Origin: Zancudomyces culisetae
Lineage: Eukaryota > Kickxellomycota > Harpellomycetes > Harpellales > Legeriomycetaceae
DNA: 64,000 bases
Direction: 5' to 3'
NCBI GenBank assembly: GCA_001969505.1
Contig: LSSK01000277.1
Location: 1 to 64,000, forward strand
Shown: positions 35,768 through 48,135 of the stretch, one piece after another
How positions within the stretch are numbered: position 1 is the first letter of the stretch
How the letters are laid out: every line of letters starts with the position of its first letter
Made by a program: the position numbers and the translations under genes
Notes under the pieces: model-generated
Seen by the model: the letters and a program-made list of their open reading frames with translations, nothing else
The model's database searches: none
Told to the model about the DNA's origin: nothing

Positions 35768-36340
35768 ATGCCCAGATTAAATCCACTCGAAGTACTTGAG
35801 AAGCAACTCATGAAGGGAGAGCACCTAGACTCAGAGGTGCAACTTATCAACGAATGCAAACGAAAAATGAAAATCAACAGTACGCTCGGGGGTTTGGCAG
35901 GACTCAGCGGTATTTTATACCTGGCTAGGCGAAAATCTTGGTTTTTTAAGGGAACCTTTGGTCTATTGTGCGGTTCATTTGGCTATAGAGCAGGAAAGAT
36001 GTTTACTGGCTTTTGGCTTTTGAGGCACGCGTATGAAAACCCAGCATATCCAAATGTCACACAAGCTATTAAAGATATTGGAGAAGAGATAAAACGAACT
36101 CGTAAAGATGGAAGATTTACGATGCTTCCTACAGAAAAACCGGATTTTGAAAAATTACCACCTTCAAAAGCCTCAGATAGCGATAATCTAAATGATCCCA
36201 CTTTTGTGCCCACACAGCCTCCTACTGGAGAGCTCCCTGAGACGGTTATAAGAGAAGGTGAAGATCCTTGGGATAAGGTTAGACAGAACAAAATGGACGC
36301 CAACCCATGGGATCGTGTTAGGGAGGAGCGAAATCACTAG
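35768..36340 (+). CDS. Small membrane-associated protein, possibly OCIA-domain-like
   Basis: Intronless, 190 residues. The N-terminal third has a helix with a LxxECKRK segment (EVQLINECKRKMKINSTLGG), followed by two moderately hydrophobic, glycine-rich segments at about 40-56 and 60-85 separated by RRKSWFFKG. The pattern CxRESFW, glycine-rich hydrophobic pair, then GYxAGK is typical of OCIA-domain proteins of the mitochondrial inner membrane; here the last element is FGYRAGKMFTG. The match is from memory and partial. The second half is hydrophilic and ends in a duplicated PWDxVR motif (EDPWDKVRQNK and NPWDRVREER). A mitochondrial or endosomal membrane role is only a suggestion. The start is the ATG following AACA in an A-rich leader. 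Confidence 0.75.
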   Translation: MPRLNPLEVLEKQLMKGEHLDSEVQLINECKRKMKINSTLGGLAGLSGILYLARRKSWFFKGTFGLLCGSFGYRAGKMFTGFWLLRHAYENPAYPNVTQAIKDIGEEIKRTRKDGRFTMLPTEKPDFEKLPPSKASDSDNLNDPTFVPTQPPTGELPETVIREGEDPWDKVRQNKMDANPWDRVREERNH

Positions 36341-37742
36341 ACACGTTTATCATTTTTCTTTTTGTCTTTTGCTATGTCTTTTATTTGAGTCTTTTTGGGA
36401 TGTATTTTTTATTTGTGGTAACAAAGATGTGACTGGAAGAGAGCACAAAAAAGTGGATATATAAAAGTGTATGAGGATTCACTATTCAGGAATACTTCAA
36501 GTTTTATCTAACCCTTGTGACAAACCTTAGTATTCCGCCTTGGTTTCCCTTGCTGATATTTGATGATATTTATTTTTTAAACAATAAGAGATTAAGATTC
36601 TAGGTAGAACTACATTTTACGCGGTAGAGTCTCAAACAACGTAAAGGCTGTAAATTGATATTGAAATTGATACCGGAGTTGGTGTAAATTTGTAATGTAT
36701 TAAAAACGAATTTTATAGATATACCGCGACTATTATCAGAACAATAGTATGTTTTATATATAGACCTATTGAAGAAATGAGGAGGATAATGGCTAAATGT
36801 ATTAAGCGTTCCCGTTCCACATTCTCAAAACTTACTTTATAAGTATCACTTGATACAAAATATGACACAAAAGCGCATATAAATGGGAGTGAATTTATAA
36901 AAATAGAGTTTCACAACCCACCTGTGGTCATTGCTCTACCTACTTTTAATACACAGTTAGTACATAATATCATGACATTGTGAGACCAACTTTACATCGG
37001 CCTTACTTTTTCAAAATTGTGCTCTGATGCGTTTTCTGCATTTTCATTTAGTACTTTTTAGCTTTCAAAGTTTGGTTTTGTAGATTTCTGATTAGATGTG
37101 GCCAATAAACCAGAATAATTTAGCTTAAAAAATTAAGTGGTCGCAATTTAAGGGTATTATAGCCTTGCTGTTATAGCATTTCTCACCAAATACTAACCAG
37201 AAATTTGAGAGTTAATAATAAAAAAATACAACAAAATAATAACAATGAGATTAGAACAATAAAGGCCATCCACTAAAAAAAATAAAAACATTTAATAAAG
37301 TTGGAAAATAGAGCTAATGAGAATTAAAATACTAAACACCTTTATTTAAAAGCATAAAGATTAAGTTACAACCTAACAAAAAATAAAAGGATATTTGTGA
37401 AATTTTCTATTGCCGGAGAGAAACCTAAAGGTTGTTAGATATAGAAAATAGAATTGAGATATCAGGGTACTTTAGAAAGGTATTTGAATAATCAAAATTT
37501 TACTTTTTCTGATGATTGGAAATTAGTACGAAACAGCTACATTCTTTGTTATGGTTAAATGGAATGAACAAAATTTTGGCTATAATCTGTACAATTAAAA
37601 TAAAATTTGATAAAATGTTGTCAAATACATATTTGAAGAATACATGATTCATCCATCAATCGCAAAGAAAAATCGAATGAATATTGAACTAAAAGTTGTG
37701 TGTACATAATACAAATATAGGAGGGGGTAAAAATAAAACACA
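36341..37742. other. Spacer between OCIA-like gene and NOT3
   Basis: 1.4 kb of AT-rich sequence between tandem genes on the plus strand. It should hold the OCIA-like terminator and the NOT3 promoter. Nothing else recognised. Confidence 0.5.
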
Positions 37743-40479
37743 ATGTCGCGGAAACTGCAAGGTATGTTATTTTCTTCAATGTTCGAACACAAATTGTGTT
37801 TTGTATCCTCTTAATTGTGTAATCCAAAACCACAGCCTGAAAATGTAACATAACAAAAATAGCTGAAATCGAGAGGGTGTTTAAAAAGGTGGCGGAGGGA
37901 ATAGAAGAGTTTGAAAGCTGTTACGAAAAAGTACAGAATGCAGCAACAGCGAGTCAAAAGGAGAAACATGAAGCGGATTTAAAAAAAGAAATCAAAAAGC
38001 TACAGCGGATGAGGGACCAGATTAAGGCATGGATTCAAAGCAGCGATGTTAAAGATAAGCAAGACTTGTTGCATCATCGAAAGTTAATAGAAAAGGTAAG
38101 TGAAAGCAATTAAACTCTGTGCATAGAGAGGAAAAGAGAAAGAGGAGTGGAGATATTGTAGATGGATAGAAAAGGTAGATGTGAGTATAAAAAAAACTAT
38201 ATACTGAAATAGCAAATGGAGCGATTTAAGGCGATTGAAAAGGAAATGAAGACAAAGGCATACAGCAAAGAGGGATTGTTACAATCGATGAAGCTAGATC
38301 CACGAGAAAAGCAGAAACAGGACGTATGTAATTGGCTTGTTGAACAAGTAGAAAAACTCTCAACACAAGTAGATGTATATGAAGCAGAAGCAGAAAAAAT
38401 AACGTCAACACTTGGGAAAAAGAAAAAAGATCACGCAAAACTGGAGCGAGTGAAAGAGCTGGGGGAACGAGTGGAGCGACATAAGCATCATATTAAATGC
38501 TTGGAAAGGATTCAAAGGTTGCTCGAAAACGAATCGATAACTCTGGAGCAAGTTCAGGATATTCAGGAGGATGTGAATTACTATGTGGAGGAAAATGGAG
38601 ATGAGGATTTTGTAGAAGATGAGGCAATATACGATGATCTAAATTTGGATAGTGAAGAGCTATTTAATGTTGGTGGTGATGAGGAGGAAGGTTTTGAAAG
38701 CGGTGATGGTAAGTTTCTATTTTTTTTACTACAACTCTTGATATATATATATAGTTGTATATATCTGTGTATGGTGGATGCTTATACATGAATGATATCG
38801 ATAAATAGAAAAAGAAGGTGTAGAAAAAATCAACGAGGAATTCAAAGATATTGATATAAAGGTAAGTGAAACGTAGGGTGTTAAGGGCAAATACATGTGG
38901 CAACGACGAGAGGATATCGATATTAACATAAATATGTTGGAATTTTAGAATCTCTCACTGGAAACACGAGAAAGCACAACAGCAAAATCTACAGGAACCA
39001 CACCAAACACTCAAACAACACCATCAGCTGTCGGCGCACCGAATGCACAGGTAGACACGAAACCTATGCGAAAGATTTCCACGCATAACCTTGCCAAATC
39101 ACCAGTGGCGCAGGTAGTCACCACATCATCTGGAATATCAGCAGCTTCAACAACAGCTGCGGCTACAGCAACAGCAACGGCTATACCAGCAGCTGCAGTA
39201 CCAGTGGCAAATGTGGTGGGTAACGTGGGAGCAGCAGCAGCACCTAGTGGCGTTTATAACCCTAGCAGCACCAGCATTACCAATGCACAGATAAATGCAT
39301 CGGTTTTGGGTCCAGTTTCATCGGTTTCCCAACCTGGGCTGATGCCTATAATTGTACCGGCACCAATTCCTGCACACGCTCTACCTCAACCATGGGCGGC
39401 TGTAGCTAGTCTTGGTGTGGCTTCTGCGGGTAACGATTCACAGATGAATCGAAACACAGTTGGACCTACAATAAGCATGAATGATTCTGACCAGCAAGGT
39501 AAATTACTATCGCGAAGACCTGCAAGCAAAAACGCGCTGAATGCAACTAAACAGTCGAAATCTGTGGTTAGCGACGGAGGTTCGGCCAAGGTAAATGGGC
39601 TAGTCAATGGAGTAGTAGCGCTCAAAGATGGTGTAAAAGGTACTACGTCAGTCACTGAACCTACGTCCAAATCTAAATCTGAACAGCACAAACCTGCAAC
39701 CAGCCAGCCTGATAACTCGACCATCTCCCAAGTCTTTGCAAATGGTAAATTATTCATTTATTCAATTATTTTTTACACATGTACGCGTATTTACGAATAT
39801 TTACGAATATTTAAAACTACGAATAGATCCACTATTTGACCCTACAACTCTGGCATGCGATTTATTCCACAATTTCAATCCGCCCGAGCCACTCGCCGAT
39901 TTATACTCCGTTTATTTGAAAAATAGCGAGAAGTATGCACCTTTAGGCAAAGACAGTTTGTATCGCAAAAAGCTGATGGAGCTGAGTCTCCAATCCATCC
40001 CCACTATGCAAGATCAAGAAGAGTAAGCACTTTTTTTCTTCTTTTTTTTAACGGTGCTGTTTTGCCATACTGGTCAGCTAGGCAAATTAACAAAAAACAA
40101 TCATTAATTTTCCTAAATAATCTATAGGCCAAAGCCGTACACCCCTACAAATCCTGTAGAAACACCCCCTTACTATCCACAGTCCCGGTTGGATATTTTT
40201 ACCCATCCTGACTCGTATGTAAATTTAGGAATAGATACTTTGTTTTTTATGTTTTATTATCAGAAAAACTCACGGCTGCAACTCTTGGCTGCTCGCGAGC
40301 TAAAAAAGCAAAGCTGGAGGTTTCACAAAAAATATCTGACATGGTTCCAGCGCTATGATGAACCGGTTCAGATCACCGATGACTACGAAGAAGGAACCTA
40401 TTTATACTTTGACTATGAGGGTAGCTGGTGCCAAAGGAAGAAGAGTGATTTTAGATTCGAATACCGATATTTAGAATGA
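37743..40479 (+). CDS. NOT3: CCR4-NOT complex subunit NOT3/NOT5
   Basis: Seven exons: 37743-37761, 37863-38095, 38213-38708, 38809-38861, 38949-39744, 39827-40022, 40128-40479; 714 residues. It is a scaffold subunit of the CCR4-NOT deadenylase, controlling mRNA decay and transcription. The N-terminal NOT3 domain (about 1-235) starts [19 protein letters not shown] and continues [20 protein letters not shown] and [20 protein letters not shown], nearly invariant in the family. The middle is Ala/Thr/Ser-rich and disordered. The C-terminal NOT box (about 590-714) ends [31 protein letters not shown] and FRFEYRYLE. The first exon is only 19 nt. All intron phases close, and both conserved ends are intact. 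Confidence 0.97.
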
Positions 40480-43400
40480 TCTAAATTATTTATCTCCCTT
40501 TACTTATTATTCATTACTTATTATTCCACTCTCTCAACATTTTTTTCTTTATTACTGGGCCGACTATTTGTGTCTATCTGTGTGATATTTGGAGTATGGC
40601 TGTCTACCTCATACTCACAAGTCTCGAATCACTTTTTTTTCCCCTTCACATTGTACAATTTTCATTTTTTAGTTTTTGGCTCTTTCTCCAAATTATCTTT
40701 GCTTTTGAATACACTACATTTTACATTTTGGCGTAGATTTGCTATACTTTGCCCTCATTTGGTTAACTTTAACATACAATTATCATGAGTGCACTATACC
40801 ATTGAAACTTTATTGTTGGTAATGCTATTATATAAGCTTAATTCTCTCACCTAGTCACCTCCCCCCACCCCCCCTCACATTAGGTGTTTTTTTAAACAAA
40901 TAATATCTTGTTCAAGCACAACACCTTTATCTTGGAACTAAAATCCCTCCCCTTTTTTTATCTTGCGCTAACTTGGTGAGGAAATTCAAATTAAACCAAA
41001 TATTTTTAACACGCCACTGTTTATTAACTCTGAAGAATAACCAAGTAGAATATGGCAAGCCAAGCTCATTAAAAAGTATATACATATCATCACATTTCTA
41101 TATATTAATATCGCACTTTACATGTGTACAACTCATAATACAAAGATCATTTATCACATTCCATGAGTTACTTGTTTTCTTTTCTTTTCTTTTCTTTGCT
41201 TTGCTTATATTTTAATCCACAAGTGGATGTTTTTATTCCTTGAAATGAGTTTCAAGGTTTTATTAGAAGCATGTGGCAGCATCGAGCTAAACAGTGTTGT
41301 TTCGCTCCATTGTTACTGTCATGCCTTGCATTTTTGTGCTGTTGTTATAAGAACAGGTTTTATTTAATAAAACTCGTGTGAAAGCACATACTTTTATTGA
41401 CGTCCAATAATTATTTAATATGGTTGGCTGATTCTATGGCGTCTAGACTTTATTGTTATTTTTTTACAAGTCTTTTATGCGGCAATTACCAAATCTTGTT
41501 GCTACAAAAAAGCATGAAAAGGGATCACAATCCTTTTTGTCTTTTTTTTGCTAATTCCGTTCCGAGTTTTAATAGTTTTCAGCCAAATAGTTGGCAGCTT
41601 AAATTGTCTAACCATCCCCCCCCCTTTATTTAGAAGGAGGGATTTTTTTTTGTGTACAATAGGCATTCTCCTAACTGGGCATGTGTTTACACCTTGATGA
41701 CATAATCATTTAATTTGGTAGGTGAAAGAAGGAGTGCTTGTAAACAGGGGTGTGTAACTATAAACAAGAAAGAACATTGGATAAAGGAATGAGTTTTGAA
41801 ACGATCTTGTAGAGATTTTTTGCCAAATTATAAGATGATCACCCGACTGTTCGATTCCTTTCCCTAGTCAGTGGCGAATAAGCTGCTCAGTATTTTCAAA
41901 AAGGGTGCACAAAAAAAAAGCAGATGAGAAAATAATCGAAAAACATGGTGGGATTGCGAATTTGGTTGTTACTAAATTGCTTATAGGTTTGAAAATTGGC
42001 GTGTTTTTGAAACTGCCCTGTTTTTCGCATTACTAAGCAGATACGGCAGAGAAATGTGTTGATAGTGGAATAAAAATTCCATACTTCGTAGGTGATTTTG
42101 GGGGGGGGTGAGGGAAGGAAAGACAGTAGAATTGCTTATAAATAAAAAACTGTGTTTGCGAATAATATTGGTACCGTTCTTTCTCCTATGTGTTTTTTCT
42201 GTTTTATTTTTCTTGTGTCATTTAAACTATCCAAAAAGAATTCCACAGAGAAATCTAACAAACACATTAAAAACCCACAGCAAAAAAATTGTTATTATTT
42301 TGCTCTAAAATTTTGTTTGTTTTTTAAGTGTAGGAAGACGTACTATGAAAGCGGAAATAACGGACAATGCTGTTTTCCCAGCTTTATTATTTTCAAGGCT
42401 AAGTGGTATTTTAAACTAAAGGTAATCGGTATACATGAGGTTTACTGATCATGCACACCCGTTTTCGACAATTACTATGCAATAAGTGCCTCAGCTTGTT
42501 CACCGTCTTTAAAACAAAACATTACGTGCATGGTAGCACCACACATAAAAAAAAATGCTGTGTATAGCAGGTTTGCTGCTATTATTTCCATGAACTAAAC
42601 TGTTGGCAGACGCCAAGATTGTATGGGAAAATGGTTTAGCGCCATTTTTAGTGCTTGCAAAATTATTTTTCCAACTAGTATTATGTGATTGGCATCCTTT
42701 TTTATTTGCTGCCACTAGCACGCAATGTCATGAACTCTATATACTTGCCTGAAATAAAAAAAAAAGCTTGTTTCAATAGCAAGAGGCTGAAGCAAGATGA
42801 TTCGCTGCAACCTCATGCTAAATATATGGTGATGTGGAGAACTTCATACATTATCTCGGGATTATTAAACTTGTTAATTTCAATTATCCACACATAGAAT
42901 CTACAACCGTAGCACTAGTGAAGGTTGTTACCATCAGAAACACACCAAGCTGGCTAGCACTATGGCTGTATAGAACACTGGAATTTTTACCGCATTACAA
43001 TTCAGTTAACAAAAGTAAAAAAACACTTGAGCCACTTCATGTGTAGAGCATGTTTATAGATTCATTTTCTTTTGCTCATAATTCACCAAATTTATGTGCA
43101 CACAAAGGACAGGACAAGAAAATCGAATTGAAAAATTTCATTTCAATCTCTGATGTTAGGCATTAGTCTATTAGCCCATTTTATGTAATTGTATTTGGTT
43201 ACCAGAGAGGAATTTTTTTTATTATCTATCACGCATCTATTGTGTATGTTATGTGATTTTTTTTTAAATGCTAATTTTTGAATTTCTGGGTGTACTCCTG
43301 GTTGCCAAGTTAAAGCATTCCTAAAACCAGTGAAAAAAAAATTTTTTTTTGAACATTCCAAACACCTTGCTGGAATTTTGAAGAAAAGGATAATGGACTT

Positions 43401-43968
43401 GGAGAAGCAGATTTAGATTTGGCGCTTCATTAGACATTTACCACTCGCATCGCCTAGAAGAACAAACCTGAGGAAATAAAATTTATTTTTTTATTTTGTT
43501 GATAAAATGGTAATTCTACTTAAATCTTTCTTGGTATATTGTTGCTGGCCTATTAAAATTAAGGTATTACATCACCCATAAGGTAGCCTGAAAATTTTCG
43601 GGTTTCATTTTCCAAATTCTAAATTAGTAGTGAAGGTAGGAAAAGCTTGGTAAAAAAAAAAACACAATAAAAACAATAGAACAGAAAAAAAGCTTTGCTT
43701 TTTTGAAACAATTTACTGTTTTGCACGATTTACTCTGAATAGCTGTTCTAAGAACATTTAATGCAGAGTTATCTGTTGGAAATATCTAAAACCTGTCTGA
43801 GGCAAGATACATACACCTTAATAACGTGCTGGTATTATTCTTGATAAGCCTGAGAACACTGTATTGAGAAGGTGCAAACGAGAAAATACCCAAAGTCAAA
43901 ACAGCACTACTCTGCAGACCTTCAAGATTCGATAGTATCAACAAGTCGAGCGGAGCTTTCAAGCGAGG
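40480..43968. other. Long spacer upstream of RIM101
   Basis: 3.5 kb, the largest untranslated spacer in the right half; presumably includes the RIM101 promoter. C and G homopolymers occur at 40861-40877, 41616-41624 and 42100-42108. Two overlapping plus-strand frames at about 42152-42448 and 42700-43046 look protein-like but share no start, splice pair or family. A GTTCGATTCC string at 41848-41857 is not part of a foldable tRNA. Confidence 0.5.
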
Positions 43969-45387
43969 ATGGCTGAAGAGACAAAAGAGCCGCTCCAAAT
44001 TTTGGAATGTAAATGGGGTCATTGTACTTTTAGGGTGGATAACGATCCAGATGCGCTATATCTGCATTTAACTAACGAACATGTTGGAAGAAAAGCCCTG
44101 GGCAATCTTTGTCTTGAATGCAAGTGGTTGGATTGTAATGTAAAAACTGGAAAAAGAGACCATATAACTTCTCACTTACGTGTACATATACCTCTGAAAC
44201 CTTATACCTGCGAAGTAAGTGATATTTGCCTATACCTGGAGAGAATTACATTTACTCTTTACTCCCCCCCCTCCTCCCTCCTCTTTCAGTTGCAGAACCT
44301 TAAATTTTATTATCATTCGTTGAATAGATTTGTAACAAAGCCTTCAAGCGACCTCAGGACTTAAAAAAGCATAAAAAGAAACACTACTTTTTGAAGGGCG
44401 AAGATCAAATGAGCGTAGATTCCCATGATGCAAGAGGTAACAAAGAGGACCCACCACAGAGCAGATACGCTTTCCAGCGAAAAACTAGCGACCCCTCAAT
44501 GATTGAGGAGGCTTCTGTATTTGGTGTAGCTAGTGTTGAAATGCAAGATGTGTCACCGATTTTTAGAGGTATGTTATACCGTACAATCTTAGTGTATGGA
44601 ATTATTTTTCTTTACCCTACTTTTGTTCATTACAGGTCTGAGAATCCTATACGTTTTATTAAAAAATGTTCAACGGATAAACGTATTTCTAGGTTCTGAA
44701 CCAAGAGGTGATGATATTTATCTATCAGCACAGTCATTCAAAGGAGATAAAACTCATTTATTAAGCAAAGCAAACAGTATTATAACACTTACAACAGATG
44801 AAAACGAACACTCAAAAACAAGTGGCCACCAAAATGGCATACACGCCTTCAGGAACCGTGCTTCGGATCCCATTTTTGAAAAAAGATCAGACTTCGATGA
44901 ATATCATAGCTACCGAAAATCTGGAAATATCTACAGCCCATTCTCTAAGCAATATGACGTACCCAATACATACGAAGATAGATACGGTGGTCTACCGGAG
45001 TATAAAGACTATTTCTATGACTCCGATATAAAAAAAGATTTTAAAAACTCAAAAGATGTATACCAAGATAAAAGAACCTTTTCGGCACAAGATCATAGAC
45101 TAAGTAAATATAGCAGTAGCGCAGATATGCGGTTTCCACGACCAATGAGTCATTCTGTCACCTATCCTCAATCAAATGAGAGATCTTGTGATTATACATA
45201 TTCCGAAGTCTCATTGCCGCCCATCTCTACTGTAACTCAGTATATTAAGGACGACTGTGTTTACCGCGACCCTAGTCTTGATGACCGACCACGTTTTATG
45301 AAGAAATCTCGCACAATGCCTACAAATGTACCTAGCGACTTTACCCGTTCTGTCGGGCTAAGTCGCTACCAATGCTATAACTTATAA
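43969..45387 (+). CDS. RIM101: PacC/Rim101-type C2H2 zinc-finger pH-response regulator
   Basis: Three exons: 43969-44214, 44328-44568 and either 44636-45387 (412 residues) or 44693-45387 (393 residues). Three C2H2 fingers at about residues 12-106 match Pac[18 protein letters not shown], then [20 protein letters not shown], then a finger split by intron 1 that reads [14 protein letters not shown]. In other fungi the factor binds GCCARG-type sites and is activated by Rim/Pal proteolysis at alkaline pH. The rest is Ser/Tyr/Asp-rich with no second domain. It is shorter than Aspergillus PacC (about 670). Intron 2 has two usable acceptors, TTCATTACAG and TTTCTAG, 57 nt apart, both in phase. The longer form would add a hydrophobic [10 protein letters not shown] block that looks more like intron than protein. 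Confidence 0.92.
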
Positions 45388-48135
45388 CCCATCTTTTTTT
45401 CTTTCACTTGGCATTTATCATCCCATTATCGTCCTTTGTTATTTATAATACATCTGTACTTAAACCCAAAACCTAATTATACTTTTTTTTTCACAAAAAT
45501 ACCCAAAATAAACTTGGTAAAACGAGAGTTTTACTCACTTTGGCTTGCGACTTAACATCATTTCACCTATACAACGCTCATGGTGTGATTATGTGCCTTG
45601 AAAACGTTGTGGTTAGTATGCTGGCATGATTGATTTTGGGTTAATTCAATGTACACCTCATTCCCGCTCTTTTAAAGCTATTTTGGGGAAGGATGAATTC
45701 CAAAATAGAAAAAAGATGAGTTGTCTGGTTGTAACTGTGTGGCTGGCCGGAAATCAATACTTGATAATTTGGCCGTGGACACGTATGTAATATAGTCCGC
45801 TCTTAACACACATCCAACTGTGAATCCTTTTAGTGAATGTACACGTGTACAAGATATATTTTTATCCGACTTTAATAAATATATAATATTTGGGATGCAT
45901 ATTTCACAAAATACATTAGCACTAAACAAATAGTATCTTGCGTTTAAAGCTTTGGCTGTGTGTTTTACCATATTGCCTAATATTCTAAATAAAGAAATAA
46001 AAACCACACAGTATGCAAAACTGATGCATGCTCATGAAGAAAAAGGAATCTCTCAAGTAACGCGAATACAACGAATCGTCCTTTACTGTCACCTTCTACC
46101 ACTATTGCTTGGCATAGACGGTAGTGCTTTTCTTTTTTTCTACATTATCTTATCAGCGTACTATCACAACCCATCAAATTTTATGTGGTATTAATCTGGC
46201 AAATTCATCAGGCATAAAAAAAAATTACCACAAAGTGCATCTATAACCTGTGTACATTCTTGCTCTTGCTTGCTCTCCCCTACACTTTCTTGCTCCTCAT
46301 TGATTATCATCCAACGAATGCTATTTCTGCTTGTCTTTTTTTTTACACATTTAATGCAATTTCACCCTGTTCCGCCCTGTAAATTACCAAATGTGGAAGC
46401 TAGGATCTTTTCCGTTTAGCTTTTTACATAAACTCCTGAGATTTAATTTTCCCTCATACTGCTTACAAATCAGAATTTTTAGAGATTTCAAATATTTTAA
46501 GATAAATTAACCTTACTTTAGGAAAAAAATAACCACGATTGGACATTATAGAACTGTTCTCTGTTCCAATTTGGCACGTTAAAAGTGCCAAATTTCAACT
46601 CGAAATGGACATGAAATAAAACTAAAAATATCGGAATTAAAGCATCCACTTTTCTTTTCTCAAATTAGGGAGTGGTGTGAAAATATTATGAATGTTATGA
46701 TTGGCTTTATTGTAATAGTATGGATACTAAATAAACTAGAATAAAAGACTTAGGTTTACTAATTAGCTTTGGTAAAGGTTTATATACTAACTAATAAAAC
46801 GGTTAAAGATTCCTATTGGTTAGTTCCTTATAATGGATGGGGCGAGGTATTATTAGTATATAGCATTACTCCCTGATCCGCCCACATATTTTGGGTTTAC
46901 AGGATACATACTCATCAGAAAAGATTGCATAGATGGTATGGATTTTGGTGGTTGCAGTAAACCTACATCATCAAAGTATACGGATGACACAAAAGTAAAT
47001 ATACTTGTACCGATGGCCAGTTTGAAATTACATCTATCCATGATGGTTTTAAATGAGGGAAGGGAAAGTTAAGGGGAACATTGATAATGATTTTTATTTG
47101 AAAAAAAGCGATAGTAAAACACTGTCACTCACTTCGAAGGGCTATTGAATATGAGATAAACGGTTTAGAAATACTTGATGATGGTATTGATCGCATAAAA
47201 TAGCTACCGACTTAAAACAAACATCACTTCAACCCCCAAGTTTTCGATAGTAGTGTACATACTTTTGATAAAAAATAAATGAAATGTTTATTAAAAATGA
47301 TACCCTATGTTTAATAATAATAAAAAGGGGCTTTTCCCTTTATATTTGTTGTGCTATGAATATAGCTGAGCTTCAAGTTCAATTTATCAAATTCCTCAAT
47401 ACCACCAATTTCGAAAACCAATTTTATGCAGAGCAATGTTACCCATCCACCTTGATCGCATACTTTATGCAAAAAAAGAGAAAGTAAACCATGCATCAAA
47501 ATATGTTAAAAAGGACGTCTTGGCTGTTAGAGCTTACCCATCCTCCCCTAATCCCTATCTGCATAGTCACAATGAGTTTTGATGCACTTCAGCCCTTTTT
47601 TAGTTGAGTTACTTTTAAATTTGTTTTGTTACTTTGTATTTGAAATAAAAAGAAAGATGATATTGGACCTTGTGGCAGCCTGTTATCTTTGCATAATTAG
47701 TATATTGATTGAGAGGCGGATAATCAAAAAAACGAGAAAACAAGTCACAAGACTTTGAAGTTTGACCTGTAGATGGCCAATGAACATATAGCATTTTACA
47801 GGTTAATGTGTAACGATTCTTTGGCGCAGTTTCTACTCGCAAGTGAAAGAAACTACCCAAAACCCACCAATGGAATTGCGTAAAAACAAGCAATAAAAAA
47901 GGACCTAGATTTACTAAAATAACAGAGCAAGATTAGACGCATTATTTACAAAACAAAACACAATTAGTATATGATATGGTAGACCAAGGTTGCTAAAAGC
48001 CTGAATAAAATTACAACGAAAACGATAAGAAATAGACTTTTTTTTTGCTTTATTTTGAAATTAAAAAGAGTAAGAACCCACTTAACTAGTTGATTATCAA
48101 ACTTTTTACTTCGATATACTCTAAAAACTACAAAA
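45388..48135. other. Spacer with ambiguous open frames
   Basis: 2.75 kb between RIM101 and the TLDc gene. A minus-strand frame at 45678-46007 is open for 109 codons and a plus-strand frame covers about 45807-46194 with one TAG. They overlap and cannot both be real. Smaller frames at 46853-47041, 47311-47499 and 47615-47893 (minus) are unassigned. No gene can be supported with confidence. Confidence 0.4.

Noticed and set aside
41848-41857. tRNA B-box-like GTTCGATTCC
   Set aside because: Flanking bases do not form a T-stem, and no A box or acceptor stem is found upstream.
46853-47041. 62-codon minus-strand ORF
   Set aside because: The opposite strand is equally open and protein-like over the same bases, so the frame has no support of its own.
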